From NCBI GenBank assembly GCA_966211765.1, contig CBIHOV010000016.1, positions 62,001-126,000 of the forward strand: a DNA stretch of 64,000 nucleotides, written 5' to 3'. Made by a program: the position numbers and the translations under genes. This document shows positions 36,405 to 45,893 of this stretch, piece after piece. The stretch is from Paraflavitalea sp966211765 (GTDB lineage Bacteria; Bacteroidota; Bacteroidia; Chitinophagales; Chitinophagaceae). The notes beneath the pieces are model-generated. The model searched no databases and was not told the DNA's origin. It saw only the letters and a list, made by a program, of their open reading frames with translations. Every line of letters starts with the position of its first letter. Within the stretch, counting starts at the first letter, position 1.

Positions 36405-36561
36405 TTGATAATAATTTGGTGCGGTTAAATTGCTATTGAAATAATTTTCACAAAGCTGCAGTACGGCAACCTGCCATCCTATGCCAGCATGCATGAAATG
36501 TATGCCAAGGGGTATGAGTTGACGATAATTTTACGGCACATGTAAGTTCATATGGCCAATC

Positions 36562-39500
36562 ATGGCTATATTTGATAAGTATTTTAACCCTCAATCGTTG
36601 TCCAAATATTTTCATTTACTCGCTGTATGTATACTGTGGAGCCATACTTCTCTGGCCCGTCAGGTAATTGCCAAAAAGGGAAGCAAAGCTGAATTTCTGG
36701 CTGCCCCCACAGCAGGAGTGCCCGATGCCCGGCAATATGTATTTTCCCGGTTTAGTACTTTCAATGGACTGGCCTCTAACCAGGTCAATAACCTGGTGCA
36801 GGATCGCAGGGGATATATGTGGCTGGCTACCCCCAATGGCCTGCAGCGCTATGATGGCAATAAATTCATCACTTTCAAACACCAGCACCGCAATGCGTCC
36901 ACTTTGCCCGATGACAATGTGGGCCGGGTATACATGGATAAGCTGAACAGGCTATGGGTATTGACCGCCGACAATAAAATAGGCATCTTCGATACAGAAC
37001 ACTTTTCCTACCAGCCTGTCAACATTGTCTGGCAAAAAGATACTCCTACCGTCTTTGTAGCCAAGGCCATGGTAGAAAAAGGAGATGGTAAAGTGCTGCT
37101 CATGATGGGCTGGCACGAGGTGTATGAATTCTCGGAAGCAGCCAACAGCTTTGTGATCACTGAAAAAATAGTCTACAAACCCGCCCATTGGAAAAGACAG
37201 TCATTTTTCCAGGATACCCTCACAGGACGATCCTGGCTGGGCTGCGATTCGGGATTGGTGATGTACGACCCCGTCACAAAGAATATCAATTACCGCGGAC
37301 ACAATCCCGACCACAATAAGATCATAGAAGCCCTGGGTGGCCCCCTTAATGTCCACATACCTTTTATTGACGAGTCGGGGCATGTTGCTATGGCAACCTG
37401 GGATCAGAAAAACGACGGCGGCCCACGTTTGCATTATTACAATACCAAAACGGGTGAAACGCGAAAGCACGATATAAATGCCGAATTGTATGGTGGCGGC
37501 TATGGCGAGATCCACGGCATACTGCAGCAACGCAACCACCGCCTATGGATAATGGGGCTCCCCTTTATTGCTGAATATGTGGGAGGAAAACACGCATTGC
37601 AGGGCTTGCGCAACGAACACAAAGATGAGCAGAGCCTCAGTTTCGACGTGGCCAATTTTATGTATGAAGACCACGCACAGAACCTATGGGTTTGTACCAG
37701 CAATGGCCTTTTCCTGTTCAATCCCGATGCGCAGATATTTAATGCCTATAATTTATTGCGGCCCGATGGCGACGGGGTAGTGGATGGCCCTTCCAAATGC
37801 GTGCTCGAAGTAGACAGCAACCAGATATGGATAGGCACCTGGGGGGTGGGACTCTATGCTTATGATAGAAATTTCAAGCCCATTAACCTGCCTGCTTCCA
37901 TGAAAAAATACCAGCAGCCTTACGCTATCTGGACTATGCAGCGCCACCGCAATACCGGCAAGATATGGATGGGCGTGCAGGATGGATTGATCATTGTTCA
38001 TGACCCTGCAACCGGCCAAACCAAGGACTATTTCTTTGATGCGTTTGAACGCCGCACCATCCGCCAGATGGTGCAGGACAAACAAGGCAACCTCTGGTTT
38101 GGTACGCAAGGCGGGCGCGTGATAAAATGGACTTATCAACCCGGCAGGGATATAAAAGAAGGCTTTACCCAGATCACAAAGTCTGCACTGATACTAAAAT
38201 TATTTGTGGACAAGGATGGCTATGTATGGGTGGGCACCTTTGGAAAAGGATTGTTGAAAATAGATCCATCCACCAATAAGATCATTGAGCATTATGGCGC
38301 CAAGGGCCCCAAGGGCAGGCGTATGTGGAACGATAGTCCCAGCGATATGGTACAGCTCAACGACAGCATCCTCGTCGTTGCCAATCATGGACTTTCCCTT
38401 TTAAACCTGAGGACCGGCAATGTTGGTTTTATCAGTACTGATGAAGGACTGCCTGCCAATAATGTGATGTGCCTGGCAAAAGATAAGCGGGGTATGCTGT
38501 GGCTGGGAATGATCAGTGGTATCTGCCGTGTGAACCTCGACAAAAAGACCTTTACTTATTACGACCGGCGTGATGGCATGCCGGCCGACTATTTTGAATG
38601 TGATGATGCCCACCACCTGAATGATGGCCGCATCCTGTTTACCAGCGCACACAACTTTGTAGTGTTTGATCCGGAAAAGATGGTAAAAAATGCCCCGCCG
38701 CCGGATGCCGTACTCAAGGATATCAGGTTGGCCAACATTTCCCTGCCAATGGATTCTGTGAGCAAACTCTTCGCCATTCACCTGCAGCATGATAAAAGTT
38801 CCATTACCATAGAATTTGGCGGCTTCAACTATACCCGCCAGGATAAGGTTGATTTTTATTACCAGCTGGCAGGCGTAGACAAGGAATGGGTGCATGCAGA
38901 TGATCGCCGTCAGGCCATGTACAACTATCTCCGTCCGGGCAACTATATCTTCAAGGTGAAAAGTAAAAATGCAGACGGCGTGGAAAGCACAGGCATTACT
39001 TCCTTGCGGATCAGTGTAGAGCCTCCCTTTTGGCGTACCGGGTGGTTTTACGGCTTCCTGGTATTAGTGGCCATTGGCGTCCTCTATTGGATAGACCGCG
39101 AACGCATGAGACGCATCCGCGAGCTACAGGCCATGCGTACACAGATTGCCGGCAATCTCCACAGCGATATCAATACCACCCTCAACAACATCAACATGTT
39201 GAGCGAGATGGCCAAGATCAAAGCCGATAAAGACCTTACGCGTTCCAAAGAATACATTGATCAGATCAGTGAAAAAAGCCACAACATGATCATTGCCATG
39301 GACGATATGTTGTGGAGCATAGATCCGCAGAATGATAGCATGGAAAAAACCCTGCTCCGGATGCTGGAGTATGTAGATGCACTCATCAACCGTCACGGCG
39401 CCAACATAGATATACTCGTAGATGAACATGTACGTTCCCTGCAGCTCGACATGAAGTCGCGCCATGAAATGTTGCTCATCTTCAAAGAAGTTTTGCGCAA

Positions 39501-39729
39501 TATGGTGCTGGGCTCTATAGGCAGCCATGTGCTCATCAATATCGACCTGGTAAGGTCCAGGCTCAGCCTAAAGGTACAGGATGATGGTATGTATGGCAGT
39601 GAGGCAGACCTTTTCCCCATGCAAACCCTCGACATACTGAGTAAACGCACAAGCACCATCCAGGCCGAACTGGATATCCAGGCCGACAAGAATGGTGCTT
39701 CTGTAATATTATTGGTTCCTGTAGGTTAA
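36562..39729 (+). CDS. Reg_prop/Y_Y_Y sensor with altered kinase core
   Basis: The 1055-aa protein has a signal-anchor (1-34), a large periplasmic Reg_prop propeller (about 60-700, repeats such as RGYMWLATPNGLQRYD, KGNLWFGTQGG, GYVWVGTFGKGLLKID), a Y_Y_Y domain (about 730-815), one membrane segment (825-845) and a cytoplasmic HisKA_3-like helix pair with H867 in NLHSDINTTLNNINMLSEMA. The ATP-binding part is poor: the N-box reads KEVLRNMVLGS (KHA lost) and only DDG remains of the G-boxes. No receiver or HTH follows, unlike hybrid systems. Kinase activity is doubtful. It ends stop to stop against the LytTR regulator gene at 39730. Confidence 0.88.
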   Translation: MAIFDKYFNPQSLSKYFHLLAVCILWSHTSLARQVIAKKGSKAEFLAAPTAGVPDARQYVFSRFSTFNGLASNQVNNLVQDRRGYMWLATPNGLQRYDGNKFITFKHQHRNASTLPDDNVGRVYMDKLNRLWVLTADNKIGIFDTEHFSYQPVNIVWQKDTPTVFVAKAMVEKGDGKVLLMMGWHEVYEFSEAANSFVITEKIVYKPAHWKRQSFFQDTLTGRSWLGCDSGLVMYDPVTKNINYRGHNPDHNKIIEALGGPLNVHIPFIDESGHVAMATWDQKNDGGPRLHYYNTKTGETRKHDINAELYGGGYGEIHGILQQRNHRLWIMGLPFIAEYVGGKHALQGLRNEHKDEQSLSFDVANFMYEDHAQNLWVCTSNGLFLFNPDAQIFNAYNLLRPDGDGVVDGPSKCVLEVDSNQIWIGTWGVGLYAYDRNFKPINLPASMKKYQQPYAIWTMQRHRNTGKIWMGVQDGLIIVHDPATGQTKDYFFDAFERRTIRQMVQDKQGNLWFGTQGGRVIKWTYQPGRDIKEGFTQITKSALILKLFVDKDGYVWVGTFGKGLLKIDPSTNKIIEHYGAKGPKGRRMWNDSPSDMVQLNDSILVVANHGLSLLNLRTGNVGFISTDEGLPANNVMCLAKDKRGMLWLGMISGICRVNLDKKTFTYYDRRDGMPADYFECDDAHHLNDGRILFTSAHNFVVFDPEKMVKNAPPPDAVLKDIRLANISLPMDSVSKLFAIHLQHDKSSITIEFGGFNYTRQDKVDFYYQLAGVDKEWVHADDRRQAMYNYLRPGNYIFKVKSKNADGVESTGITSLRISVEPPFWRTGWFYGFLVLVAIGVLYWIDRERMRRIRELQAMRTQIAGNLHSDINTTLNNINMLSEMAKIKADKDLTRSKEYIDQISEKSHNMIIAMDDMLWSIDPQNDSMEKTLLRMLEYVDALINRHGANIDILVDEHVRSLQLDMKSRHEMLLIFKEVLRNMVLGSIGSHVLINIDLVRSRLSLKVQDDGMYGSEADLFPMQTLDILSKRTSTIQAELDIQADKNGASVILLVPVG

Positions 39730-40509
39730 TTACTTACCCATCCACTTCTTAAAATCACTCACTTTTTCACGGCTTACGATCGCTTCCTTATCTACCGCTG
39801 GCTTTAAGTGCAGCAACAGGCGGTTGCCAAAATAGTCATGGATCTGATCCACACTATCTACCGCAATATAAAAAGCACGGCTGATGCGGAAATAGCGGTC
39901 AGGGTCCAGCATATCTTCCATTTCATCCATTGTATAGTCTACCACAAACTTGCGGTTATCGTATGTCTTAAAGAAGTTAAGTCGCCCGTCGCTAAAGAAA
40001 TAAGCGATCTCTTCTACCTCGATCGACACCAGCTTTTGTGCATGTTTTACCAGGAACCTTTTCCGGTATTCCTTGGGCTGCAACTTTTGGCGCAACTCTT
40101 TTACCAGGCTCTCCACATTCAGGTCCGTATGTGTACTGCCGGCAGCATAGAGATCCTTCATTTGCCGGTATTTATTAAGCGCCGTTTCCAGGTCTTCTTT
40201 CTGGATCGGCTTCAACAGGTAATCAATACTATTTACCTTAAATGCTTTCAGCGCGTATTCATCATACGAAGTAGTGAACACCACCGCGCTCTTCACCGCT
40301 GTACGGCTGAATATTTCAAAGCTTTGCCCGTCACTCAGCTCAATATCCATCAGGATCAGGTCGGGCGAGGGGTTCTCCTGCAGCCAGTCTACCGTACTTT
40401 TTATACTGTCGGTAACACCAACTACTTCGGCCTGGGCATCAACGCCGGCCAGCGTTTTCTGCAGCTTCTTGACTGCCAGCTCTTCGTCTTCTACGATTAG
40501 AATTTTCAT
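39730..40509 (-). CDS. LytTR response regulator
   Basis: The 259-aa regulator has a receiver domain (1-120: acidic pair E7-D8, phosphoacceptor D55 in LILMDIEL, T/S in FTTSYD, K in YLLKPI) and a C-terminal LytTR DNA-binding domain (about 150-257, with KRFLVKHAQKLVSIEVEEIA, RYFRISRAFYIAVDSVDQI). It is the last gene of an operon with two LytS-type kinases, 23 bp after the second. The partner kinase is probably the one ending at 40533. The neighbour sensor at 36562 may also feed into it. Confidence 0.93.
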   Translation of the reverse strand: MKILIVEDEELAVKKLQKTLAGVDAQAEVVGVTDSIKSTVDWLQENPSPDLILMDIELSDGQSFEIFSRTAVKSAVVFTTSYDEYALKAFKVNSIDYLLKPIQKEDLETALNKYRQMKDLYAAGSTHTDLNVESLVKELRQKLQPKEYRKRFLVKHAQKLVSIEVEEIAYFFSDGRLNFFKTYDNRKFVVDYTMDEMEDMLDPDRYFRISRAFYIAVDSVDQIHDYFGNRLLLHLKPAVDKEAIVSREKVSDFKKWMGK

Positions 40510-40532
40510 AAATAATCCTTTTATGAGATGTT

Positions 40533-41624
40533 TTAATGAGGGTGTATCTGTTTTTGAACTACACTGATCTTTTTTTCATACCCACTGTCCCAGATCAGTG
40601 GCAATATCACCGTAAAATTGCGCGTGTCGGACAATACCTGGAACCCCGGCTGTTCCAGCAGTTCATACTTCAGCCGGATATTGGCAAGACCTATTTTATT
40701 GGAAGGGTCTTTGATCGTTTTGGACTGTAAATTGTTATTTACCGCCAGTTGATTACCCGCCATCGTAAAGATGTCGATCACCAGTGGCTGCTGCCGGGAT
40801 ACAATATTGTGTTTCACCGCATTCTCCACCAGCAATTGCAGGCTGAGCGAAGGCAGCAGGTAGCTGTCATAGCGTTTGTCTACTTCCAGCTGTATCTGGA
40901 TCGCATCACCATGCCTCGTTTTCAATAACCGGTAATAGGATTGAATGAACCGCAGTTCATTTTGCAGGGTCGAAAGGCCGTCCTCATTGTTCCGCAGCAG
41001 GTACCGGTACACCTTACTCAGTTCATCCAGGAAACTTTCTGCCTGCCTGGGGTCTTCCGAGATAAGGGAAGACAAGGTATTAAAACAGTTGAACAGGAAA
41101 TGTGGGTTTACCTGGCTCTTCAGGGTATCAAACTCGTATTGAATGGCCAGCTGCTGCACCTCTTCTTTTTCGGCCAGGCTGGCTTTCCATTTAATGATCA
41201 CATATTCCGCCTCCCAGGAGGTGGTAGCGACTAGTGTAAGGGCTATGGCCAGCAGAATGGAGGTCTTAAACTGGTGCACATCCAGCACATACCCCAGGAA
41301 ATGGAAATAGTCGTAGCCATAGAACAAGCCGGCAAACGTAATACTGGTAAGCATAATATGCGTAATGGCCAGCACGATCAGCCGCAGCAGTGTTTGTTGC
41401 AGGTCAGGCAGGCGGATACGAAGCCAGTGCATGCTTACAATATGCAGGTACCAGGAAATAAAACCCTGTGCACAGATAAGCGTAAAGGAGTAGAACCATA
41501 TCACAGGATCATGCCACAGCCGGTCGCCAAACAGCAAATGGTTCAGCAGCACGCTGAGAACAGGCATCAGCGCGAAAAAAGTGATCCATTCCACCCGCGA
41601 AGGTTTCATCCATGCTTTCATCAT
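40533..41624 (-). CDS. LytS-type sensor histidine kinase, intact motifs
   Basis: The 363-aa kinase has four membrane segments (12-150) and a His_kinase domain with H175 in NPHFLFN, the N-box LVENAVKHN (N268) and a glycine motif KIGLANIRLKYELL. All elements for activity are present. It starts in the stop codon of the paralogous kinase (ATGATG overlapping TGA at 41621-41624), so the two are translationally coupled. Its N-terminal half is similar to that paralogue (shared GYDYFHFL), pointing to tandem duplication. It probably phosphorylates the LytTR regulator downstream. Confidence 0.92.
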   Translation of the reverse strand: MMKAWMKPSRVEWITFFALMPVLSVLLNHLLFGDRLWHDPVIWFYSFTLICAQGFISWYLHIVSMHWLRIRLPDLQQTLLRLIVLAITHIMLTSITFAGLFYGYDYFHFLGYVLDVHQFKTSILLAIALTLVATTSWEAEYVIIKWKASLAEKEEVQQLAIQYEFDTLKSQVNPHFLFNCFNTLSSLISEDPRQAESFLDELSKVYRYLLRNNEDGLSTLQNELRFIQSYYRLLKTRHGDAIQIQLEVDKRYDSYLLPSLSLQLLVENAVKHNIVSRQQPLVIDIFTMAGNQLAVNNNLQSKTIKDPSNKIGLANIRLKYELLEQPGFQVLSDTRNFTVILPLIWDSGYEKKISVVQKQIHPH

Positions 41625-42709
41625 GTAACCGTTGTTTCTTCCTGTTCGATCAAAGGAATATGAATAACGCGTTGCTTTTCTGTTTGCCGTATAGCTACCG
41701 TTTGACGGCAAAGCAAACGGTATTTATTGATGATATTGTCAAGTCCGGCGGGTTCAGAATCCTGCATGCCGATCCGTATTTTTTGTTGCACATTATGCTG
41801 TATCTGCAACCATTGCTCGCCCAGCGAACTGATGGTAATGTTCAGGGGGCTGTCCTTACTCACCATATTGGCCGTAAAGGTATTTTCCACCAGCAATTGG
41901 AGGGTCAGTGGCGCCATCAGCAGGCTCAGCTGCTCTTCCTTCACCTGCAGGTGGATATTGATCCCATCGCCATAACGTACTTTGAGCAGGTAATAATAAC
42001 TGTGCAGGAATTGGAGCTCCGTGCCCAACGTTACCAGTCTGTCATCACTCCGCAGGAGGTAGCGATAGACCTTGCTCATTTCATCCAGGAATTTCTCTGC
42101 ATCCTCCGTGTTTTCACTGATGAGGCTCGACAGGGAGTTCAGGCTATTGAACAGGAAATGCGGATTCATCTGGCTTTTAAGTCCCAATAGCCGGCTCTGC
42201 ATATACTCCTTCTTCAATTGCTGGGTTTCCAGCATCGTCTTTTTCCATTTGTCAAAACTGTCAACTCCCTCATGCAGGATCGTCACAAAAACATTGAAAA
42301 TGGCGGCGGAAAGCAGGGTCCACTGGTACCTCACCTGGTTCAGCTCATAATTGAGGAAGTGGAAATAGTCATACCCCCAGAACAGGATGCTTACAATAAG
42401 TGCATTGATTAGGATAAACAGGAAAATGGAGATCAGCATCCTTTTCATCAGGTCACTGTCCAGGGGGAAGCGGTTGCGCAGGGTCACCGCAATCCAGGTA
42501 AATACAAACCAGAAACTGCCCAGGATCGCGAAGGTGGCCAGGCTGGCCCATAAGAAGACCCTTCCTTCTGTAAAAAAGCGGGCGCCAAAAAGCAAGGAAT
42601 TGTATACCAATACAATGACAGGCACTACCGCCGCAAAGATCCAGATGTCTTTACGGGTGTATTGTGGCAGTGTAAACCTTTTGAGGGTGGAGTGGGCGTC
42701 TACTGTCAT
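41621..42709 (-). CDS. LytS-type sensor kinase paralogue, altered N-box
   Basis: This 362-aa protein has four membrane segments and the NPHFLFN motif (H184), closely like the kinase that follows it. The ATP-binding half differs: the N-box reads LVENTFTAN (276-281), with TA in place of KH, and the GxGLxN loop is replaced by AGLDNIINKYRLL. It can probably still be phosphorylated on H184 by a partner, but may bind ATP poorly. A heterodimer with the next kinase is the natural inference. It leads the operon with that kinase and a LytTR regulator. Confidence 0.9.
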   Translation of the reverse strand: MTVDAHSTLKRFTLPQYTRKDIWIFAAVVPVIVLVYNSLLFGARFFTEGRVFLWASLATFAILGSFWFVFTWIAVTLRNRFPLDSDLMKRMLISIFLFILINALIVSILFWGYDYFHFLNYELNQVRYQWTLLSAAIFNVFVTILHEGVDSFDKWKKTMLETQQLKKEYMQSRLLGLKSQMNPHFLFNSLNSLSSLISENTEDAEKFLDEMSKVYRYLLRSDDRLVTLGTELQFLHSYYYLLKVRYGDGINIHLQVKEEQLSLLMAPLTLQLLVENTFTANMVSKDSPLNITISSLGEQWLQIQHNVQQKIRIGMQDSEPAGLDNIINKYRLLCRQTVAIRQTEKQRVIHIPLIEQEETTVT

Positions 42710-43005
42710 TATTACAACAAATTACCATCTTTTGTGAGAGGCAAGTTAAGGGGTTTCTATAGAATGGGGAATAATCCGGATGAATTGAGGATTCCTTTGC
42801 GTGAATTGGGAGGGTATTTCAGGAGTTTCCCTTAGGGGGCTCAAACCAATTACACTCCAGGCCCTCCATCCTACATCTTAAATTCTCAATCCTTCACTTG
42901 AAGCGTCAATTTCGGCAGGTCATACACCCTCCACTTTCCTGCCCGCCCGTTACGATCCATCTTTGCGGTTCAATCAATTTCATTAATTATCTATTAGCTG
43001 TAGTC

Positions 43006-43854
43006 ATGAAAAAACAACGCACCAAAAAAAGCTGGATGGCCTTCCAGGCACTCGTATTGATCACTGTTGCAGGATTTGCCATCTTTGGATTACTTTCTTT
43101 TAAAGCAGTTAACCGCTATGCCGACTTCTGGGACCAACTGGGCACCACTAAGCAAAGCGGCACCAATTCCATCAAAGAGAGCTTTCTCAACGGGTATTTT
43201 TATTACAGTGGCCGCAATTTCAAGAATATCCTGTCAGGCGATAGGGTTGCTGTGGCCAAAGACCTTCTGGCATATACCAGGGAGTATGTGAATACCGAGG
43301 CCTTTGCCAAAAACTATGAGACCCACCGCCAGCGTAGCAAACCTACAGAGCCGGCGCCCGCAATTACCGGCGACTCCATTCGCAGAAAGTTTATCAGTGA
43401 TATTAAGAAAGGCATAGAAAGCACAGAAAAATTCGGCAAAACTACTACCGATGCCAGCATGAAGAAAGCCATGCAGGAATCCCTTGAGGTGTTGAAAGCC
43501 AGTCTGAAGGATTATGAAGATCCCAACAGTGAGATCATCAAAATGTCTATCCAGGGAGAACAACAGAATTATGAATCCCGCATGAAAGACTATCAACAAA
43601 GTATGAAGGATTGGGAAGAAAAATATCCAGCAGGCGTAAAACCCATGATCAAAGCCCGGTTACAGCAATTGCTGGCAGTTACCAATGGGGTAGACTTCAA
43701 TGCCCAGTTGACCGAGCGCTATGGAAAGAAGGTGTTTGTTAAGAAAGAATACGAGAGCAAACCAGCCGACTGGAAAATGGCCTTCCGCGCAGGCAAAGAC
43801 GTGACCACTACCGTACAGGCTTTTGCCAAACAATGGTTGCAGGAATTGCAATAA
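43006..43854 (+). CDS. Membrane-anchored helical protein, unknown
   Basis: The 282-aa protein has a basic N-terminus (MKKQRTKKSW) and one membrane segment (12-32), then about 250 residues of mostly charged helical sequence with coiled-coil potential (about 130-215, KKGIESTEKF, MKKAMQESLEVLKASLKDYE, NYESRMKDYQQSMKDWEEKY). No family is recognised. The inside-positive start puts the large domain in the periplasm. ATG at 43006 is chosen since the sequence upstream is not protein-like. It precedes the OmpA-like gene by 84 bp, separated by two hairpins. Confidence 0.72.
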   Translation: MKKQRTKKSWMAFQALVLITVAGFAIFGLLSFKAVNRYADFWDQLGTTKQSGTNSIKESFLNGYFYYSGRNFKNILSGDRVAVAKDLLAYTREYVNTEAFAKNYETHRQRSKPTEPAPAITGDSIRRKFISDIKKGIESTEKFGKTTTDASMKKAMQESLEVLKASLKDYEDPNSEIIKMSIQGEQQNYESRMKDYQQSMKDWEEKYPAGVKPMIKARLQQLLAVTNGVDFNAQLTERYGKKVFVKKEYESKPADWKMAFRAGKDVTTTVQAFAKQWLQELQ

Positions 43855-43866
43855 CATATGCACTCG

Positions 43867-43909
43867 CTCGCCTCCGGCGAGTGAGCCTATTGGCAAGCCT
43901 CCGGCTTGC
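43867..43909. repeat. Two hairpins with GCCTCCGGC core
   Basis: CTCGCC-TCC-GGCGAG (43867-43881) and GCAAGCC-TCC-GGCTTGC (43893-43909) are perfect hairpins with the same TCC loop. A related hairpin lies at 29142-29160. They fill the gap between two rightward genes and lack T runs, so they are probably repeats rather than terminators. Confidence 0.65.
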
Positions 43910-43938
43910 TTACAACGCTCACAACAAATACGCTGTAA

Positions 43939-45261
43939 ATGAAAAGGATACTCATAATGACCATACTCCTGATGCCTGCTACCGTTTTTTGCCAGGGATT
44001 CATGGACCGGTTAAAGAAAAAAGTAGTCAATAAGGCCGAACAAAAAGCTGAACAGAAAGTTGAAAAAGCAGTTGATAAAGGGGTTGATAAGGCTGAACAG
44101 GCTGCCAAATCCGGCAATAAGCCGGCTGATGCTGCTCCTGCAACTAAAGAGCCTGCTACAGCAGCACCGGCCGCTGCCACGCCGGCGCAGGAAGTGGCGC
44201 CTGCCGCTCCAGCCCTAAAGAGCAACTCCAGGTTTGATTTTATCCCGGGCGAGCAGATCGTTTATACCGAGAGCTTTGAACAGGAAGCCATCGGAGAATT
44301 ACCCACAGGATGGAATACCACCGGTACCGGTGAAGTGGTTACATTGAACAATTTCCCCGGTAAATGGCTGCAGCTGCACCAACGCAGCTTCTACCTCACC
44401 AGCAATGAAAAAGAGTTCGGGGAAAACTATACTGTGGAATTTGACCTGATCCTGCAGTTGAAATACAATGGCCACTTCTATCCCTATTTCTCCTTTGGTT
44501 TTTTTGGCACCAACGGTGAACCCGCAGCAAGCAATGATTTCCTTAAAAATTACCGCAAGTATGCCAGCATTGAAGGCATCTTTTATCCCGCCGATGCGGG
44601 ACGTACCAGGATGGACATCCGCAGCTATAAGGCGGGACGTGTCTATTATGACGGAGATGACCAGGTAGTGGGTGTCATGAGCGATTATTTTGGAAAGCCT
44701 ATCCATATCGCCATTCAGGTGCAAAAAGAACGCATGCGCATCTGGGCCAACCAGGATAAGGTATTCGATGCACCCAAAGCCGTATCACCAGGCACCCTCA
44801 TGAACCAGCTGATGTTTGAAGCACATACTTCCAGTTATAAGGAAGGGGAATACGGTATGTATCTGTCCAACCTCAAAGTAGCCAAAGGAATACCCGACAC
44901 CCGCCACAAACTCGTAGAGGAAGGAAAATTCTCCACCACAGGCATCCTGTTTGATGTAAATGCAGATGTGATCAGACCTGAGTCATACGGTGTATTGAAA
45001 GACATCGCCGCTGTGTTAAAAGAGAATGCAGGTATCAAAGTAAAGATCATAGGACATACCGATAGTGATGGCGATGATCAGAAGAACCTGCAATTGTCGA
45101 AGAAAAGGGCCGCTGCGGTAGCCAAAGTATTACAGGAGTCCTTTGGCATCGATGCCGCCAGCCTGCAAACAGATGGAAAAGGAGAGGCAGTACCCGTAGG
45201 CGATAATAAAACCAGGGAAGGGAAAGCCCTCAACCGAAGAGTAGAGTTCATAAAACTATAG
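43939..45261 (+). CDS. OmpA family outer-membrane protein with jelly-roll-like domain
   Basis: The 440-aa protein has a signal peptide (1-19, ending TVFCQ), a Lys/Ala/Glu-rich helical stretch (20-60), a Pro/Ala linker (60-95), a beta-rich domain of concanavalin/jelly-roll type (about 105-310: YTESFEQEAIGELPTGWNTT, FDLILQLKYNGHFYPYFSF), and a C-terminal OmpA domain (about 325-440) with GHTDSDGDDQKNLQLSKKRA and NRRVEFIKL, the peptidoglycan-binding fold. It probably links the outer membrane and cell wall while binding a glycan or protein partner. Confidence 0.9.
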   Translation: MKRILIMTILLMPATVFCQGFMDRLKKKVVNKAEQKAEQKVEKAVDKGVDKAEQAAKSGNKPADAAPATKEPATAAPAAATPAQEVAPAAPALKSNSRFDFIPGEQIVYTESFEQEAIGELPTGWNTTGTGEVVTLNNFPGKWLQLHQRSFYLTSNEKEFGENYTVEFDLILQLKYNGHFYPYFSFGFFGTNGEPAASNDFLKNYRKYASIEGIFYPADAGRTRMDIRSYKAGRVYYDGDDQVVGVMSDYFGKPIHIAIQVQKERMRIWANQDKVFDAPKAVSPGTLMNQLMFEAHTSSYKEGEYGMYLSNLKVAKGIPDTRHKLVEEGKFSTTGILFDVNADVIRPESYGVLKDIAAVLKENAGIKVKIIGHTDSDGDDQKNLQLSKKRAAAVAKVLQESFGIDAASLQTDGKGEAVPVGDNKTREGKALNRRVEFIKL

Positions 45262-45546
45262 CCATATATTTTTTTTGATATCTGTTTTAAACTTCATAAC
45301 TTCATCATGTGTTCGTTAGGGTCATATCCTATCGGGCACATGATACTTGTTCATTACGTATTTTCTTTTACCCTTTGCCCACTCCGTAGCTGTACAGGTT
45401 TACAGTTCTACTCACTCACACTACCATAGTTTTTGCATTTTCTTGTTAGTCCCACCAACCAGTCCGTTGCTTTTTACATAGCAATGCGGGAGATCATTAC
45501 CTACCTCTTTCCAATTTCCATTTTTTAACCATTAAAATTCAATGTT
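45262..45546. other. Intergenic gap before the crystallin-like gene
   Basis: This 285-bp stretch is T-rich near its right end. I see no gene, clear promoter or repeat in it. Confidence 0.5.
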
Positions 45547-45879
45547 ATGGGAGTTATTGCATTCTATGAAGGGAACGGAGGTTCCCAAAACCTCGTACAG
45601 GCAGTGGAGGACGAACCAGGTCAAAACTTTCGCCCGGTTAAGAACGACGAGATCAGGTCTTGCAAGTTATTGAGCGTACGGCCAGGCTGTGAGATCCGTG
45701 TGTATGATTCTCCGGATGGGTCAACCGGAGACGACTACAGCATTATCAATGTAAAAAGAAGCAACCCCGATTACATTGTTGGCACCTTCGAACGCAGTTA
45801 CGAAGATGAGTACGTCCGCGTTACATTTATCAGGAACAATGGATTAGACGGAAAAGTATCCCGCATAAAGATCAATTAA
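45547..45879 (+). CDS. Small beta/gamma-crystallin-like protein, no signal peptide
   Basis: The 110-aa protein has two similar halves: FYEGNGGSQNLV...DEIRSCKLLSVRPGCEIRVY, then SPDGSTGDDYSIINVKRS...VRVTFIRNNGLDGKVSRIKI. The G-x-Q/N-L-V start and S-T-G-D-D-Y-S-I element recall single-domain beta/gamma-crystallin calcium-binding motifs (D/N-D-x-S). It has no signal peptide or membrane segment. A strong terminator follows directly. Function is not known; calcium binding is inferred from the motif only. Confidence 0.65.
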   Translation: MGVIAFYEGNGGSQNLVQAVEDEPGQNFRPVKNDEIRSCKLLSVRPGCEIRVYDSPDGSTGDDYSIINVKRSNPDYIVGTFERSYEDEYVRVTFIRNNGLDGKVSRIKIN

Positions 45880-45893
45880 AGCGGATACAACAC

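Noticed and set aside
43939..44220. Repeats in the OmpA gene start as a mobile or CRISPR-like element
   Set aside because: They are codon-level Lys/Ala/Glu and Pro/Ala repeats of a linker within an intact gene.
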